Assembly (NCBI GenBank): GCA_002408445.1
Contig: DHSK01000176.1
Span: 19,566-52,897, forward strand
Length of the DNA: 33,332 bases
Source of the DNA: Syntrophomonas sp. UBA5288
Lineage (GTDB): Bacteria; Bacillota; Syntrophomonadia; Syntrophomonadales; Syntrophomonadaceae
Reading direction: 5' to 3'
Shown here: positions 32,667-33,332 of the stretch, piece after piece
How the letters are laid out: every line of letters begins with the position of its first letter
Position numbering within the stretch: position 1 is the stretch's first letter
Position numbers and translations under genes: made by a program
Notes under the pieces: model-generated
What the model saw: only the letters and a program-made list of their open reading frames with translations
Told to the model about the DNA's origin: nothing
The model's database searches: none

Positions 32667-33332
32667 CTATTTTTTTAAAGCCCGATGACCTATGTCCCTG
32701 CGATAATGCCTACCTTCAAAATGTATCTGTTCCACCTGCCCATAGACCTGGTCAATGGCAGCGCGGAAATCCCGGCCCCGGCATACTACTCCCAGTACCC
32801 GGCCGCCTCCGGTTATCAGCCGCCCCTGGTCCAGAGCCGTTCCCGCCTGAAAAACCAGAGCATCCTTAACATTATCTATTCCTGCAATGACTTTACCCTT
32901 TTCATAGCTGCCGGGATAACCACCGGACGCCAGTACGACACAAACGCACACCCCATCGTTTAATTCAATGCCGGCGCGCTGTATATTCCCCCGGGCAGAC
33001 GCCTCCAAAAGGGGTAAAAGATCACTTTTTATCATAGGCATAAGCACCTGGGTTTCCGGATCACCAAAACGGGCATTGAATTCAAGTACTTTCAGCCCAT
33101 CCGCAGTTATCATCAGACCGGCGTACAATACCCCCTGGTAGGGATATCCTTCACTGGCCATGCCTTTGATTACGGGTTTGATAACCTGTTCCACCGCCCT
33201 CTCGTATAGTTCGGCGGTAAAAACCGGTGGATTGGTATAAGCTCCCATCCCTCCGGTATTAGGGCCTGCATCATTATCGAACACCCTTTTGTGGTCCTGG
33301 GCCGACAGCAAAGGTACAAAATCAACTCCATC
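32667..33332 (-). CDS. purD: Phosphoribosylamine-glycine ligase (PurD), C-terminal part
   Basis: PurD makes glycinamide ribonucleotide from phosphoribosylamine, glycine and ATP. Only the last 221 residues are in the window; the frame stays open to the right edge (the upstream codons read DGVDFVPLLSAQDHKRVFD), so the gene is cut by the window, not truncated in the genome. ATP-grasp features are NDAGPNTGGMGAY, YPYQGVLYAGLM and EFNARFGDPETQVLMP, with the C-terminal domain after about residue 140 containing the GGGRVLGVVCRG turn. It is normally the last gene of a pur operon. Confidence 0.96.
   Translation of the reverse strand, partial: DGVDFVPLLSAQDHKRVFDNDAGPNTGGMGAYTNPPVFTAELYERAVEQVIKPVIKGMASEGYPYQGVLYAGLMITADGLKVLEFNARFGDPETQVLMPMIKSDLLPLLEASARGNIQRAGIELNDGVCVCVVLASGGYPGSYEKGKVIAGIDNVKDALVFQAGTALDQGRLITGGGRVLGVVCRGRDFRAAIDQVYGQVEQIHFEGRHYRRDIGHRALKK

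Noticed and set aside
1..33332. CRISPR array or defence island
   Set aside because: No set of regularly spaced direct repeats and no cas, toxin-antitoxin or restriction genes are visible; the NERD protein alone is not enough to claim defence.

Overview
This 33.3 kb window looks like a chromosomal segment of a Gram-positive-type Firmicute of the class Clostridia. The best guess is a Syntrophomonas- or Peptococcaceae-like anaerobe, but that placement is inference from gene content, not a measured match. Supporting signs are strong GGAGG-type ribosome binding sites with frequent TTG/GTG starts, FabK instead of FabI, a short HisG paired with HisZ, a YerC/HisR-type TrpR-family regulator, S-layer homology domains, copper-amine-oxidase-N wall domains, and a histidine kinase of the sporulation-kinase type.

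Region 1 (1-407) is non-coding and carries two near-perfect inverted repeats of one dispersed-repeat style. Region 2 (408-8640) is a plus-strand type II fatty acid synthesis operon, fabH-fabK-fabD-fabG-acpP-fabF-fabZ-accD-accA, with very short gaps or overlaps. It ends in a CoA-diphosphatase-like Nudix gene and a terminator. accB and accC, often found inside such clusters, are absent. The enzymes together make malonyl-CoA (the carboxyltransferase half), load it on ACP, start chains with FabH, elongate with FabF and complete the cycle with FabG, FabZ and FabK.

Region 3 (8740-15196) is a signalling block: a soluble MEDS/multi-PAS histidine kinase, a cytoplasmic chemoreceptor-like protein with an N-terminal NAD(P)-binding Rossmann domain (minus strand), a membrane-anchored NERD protein (minus strand) and a six-TM GGDEF diguanylate cyclase. 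A roughly 210-bp set of nested hairpins lies between the chemoreceptor-like and NERD genes. Region 4 (15219-16549) is a tRNA-Leu(UAG) with a clear sigma-A promoter, followed by foreign-looking DNA that carries a decayed MFS transporter.

Region 5 (16556-23690) encodes envelope proteins: a secreted beta-propeller protein and a CNNM/CorC-type membrane protein on the plus strand, then on the minus strand a copper-amine-oxidase-N/DUF6612-like protein and a YcdB/PepSY protein with three SLH domains. Region 6 (23691-24300) is a non-coding block with a REP-like hairpin and a 228-bp nested palindrome with 29-bp perfect arms. Region 7 (24335-33332) is a long minus-strand block: purD (cut by the window edge), a small membrane protein, an HD-domain protein, a HisR-like regulator, then hisZ-hisG-hisD-hisB-hisH-hisA-hisF-hisIE ending in a good terminator. 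hisC and histidinol-phosphate phosphatase are missing from the operon, and a structured spacer of about 230 bp flanked by 12-nt direct repeats separates hisA from hisF.

The least ordinary items are the two nested palindromic elements, the NAD-binding chemoreceptor fusion, the hisA-hisF insertion-like spacer and the decayed transporter beside the tRNA. No complete mobile element, CRISPR array or defence island is visible.
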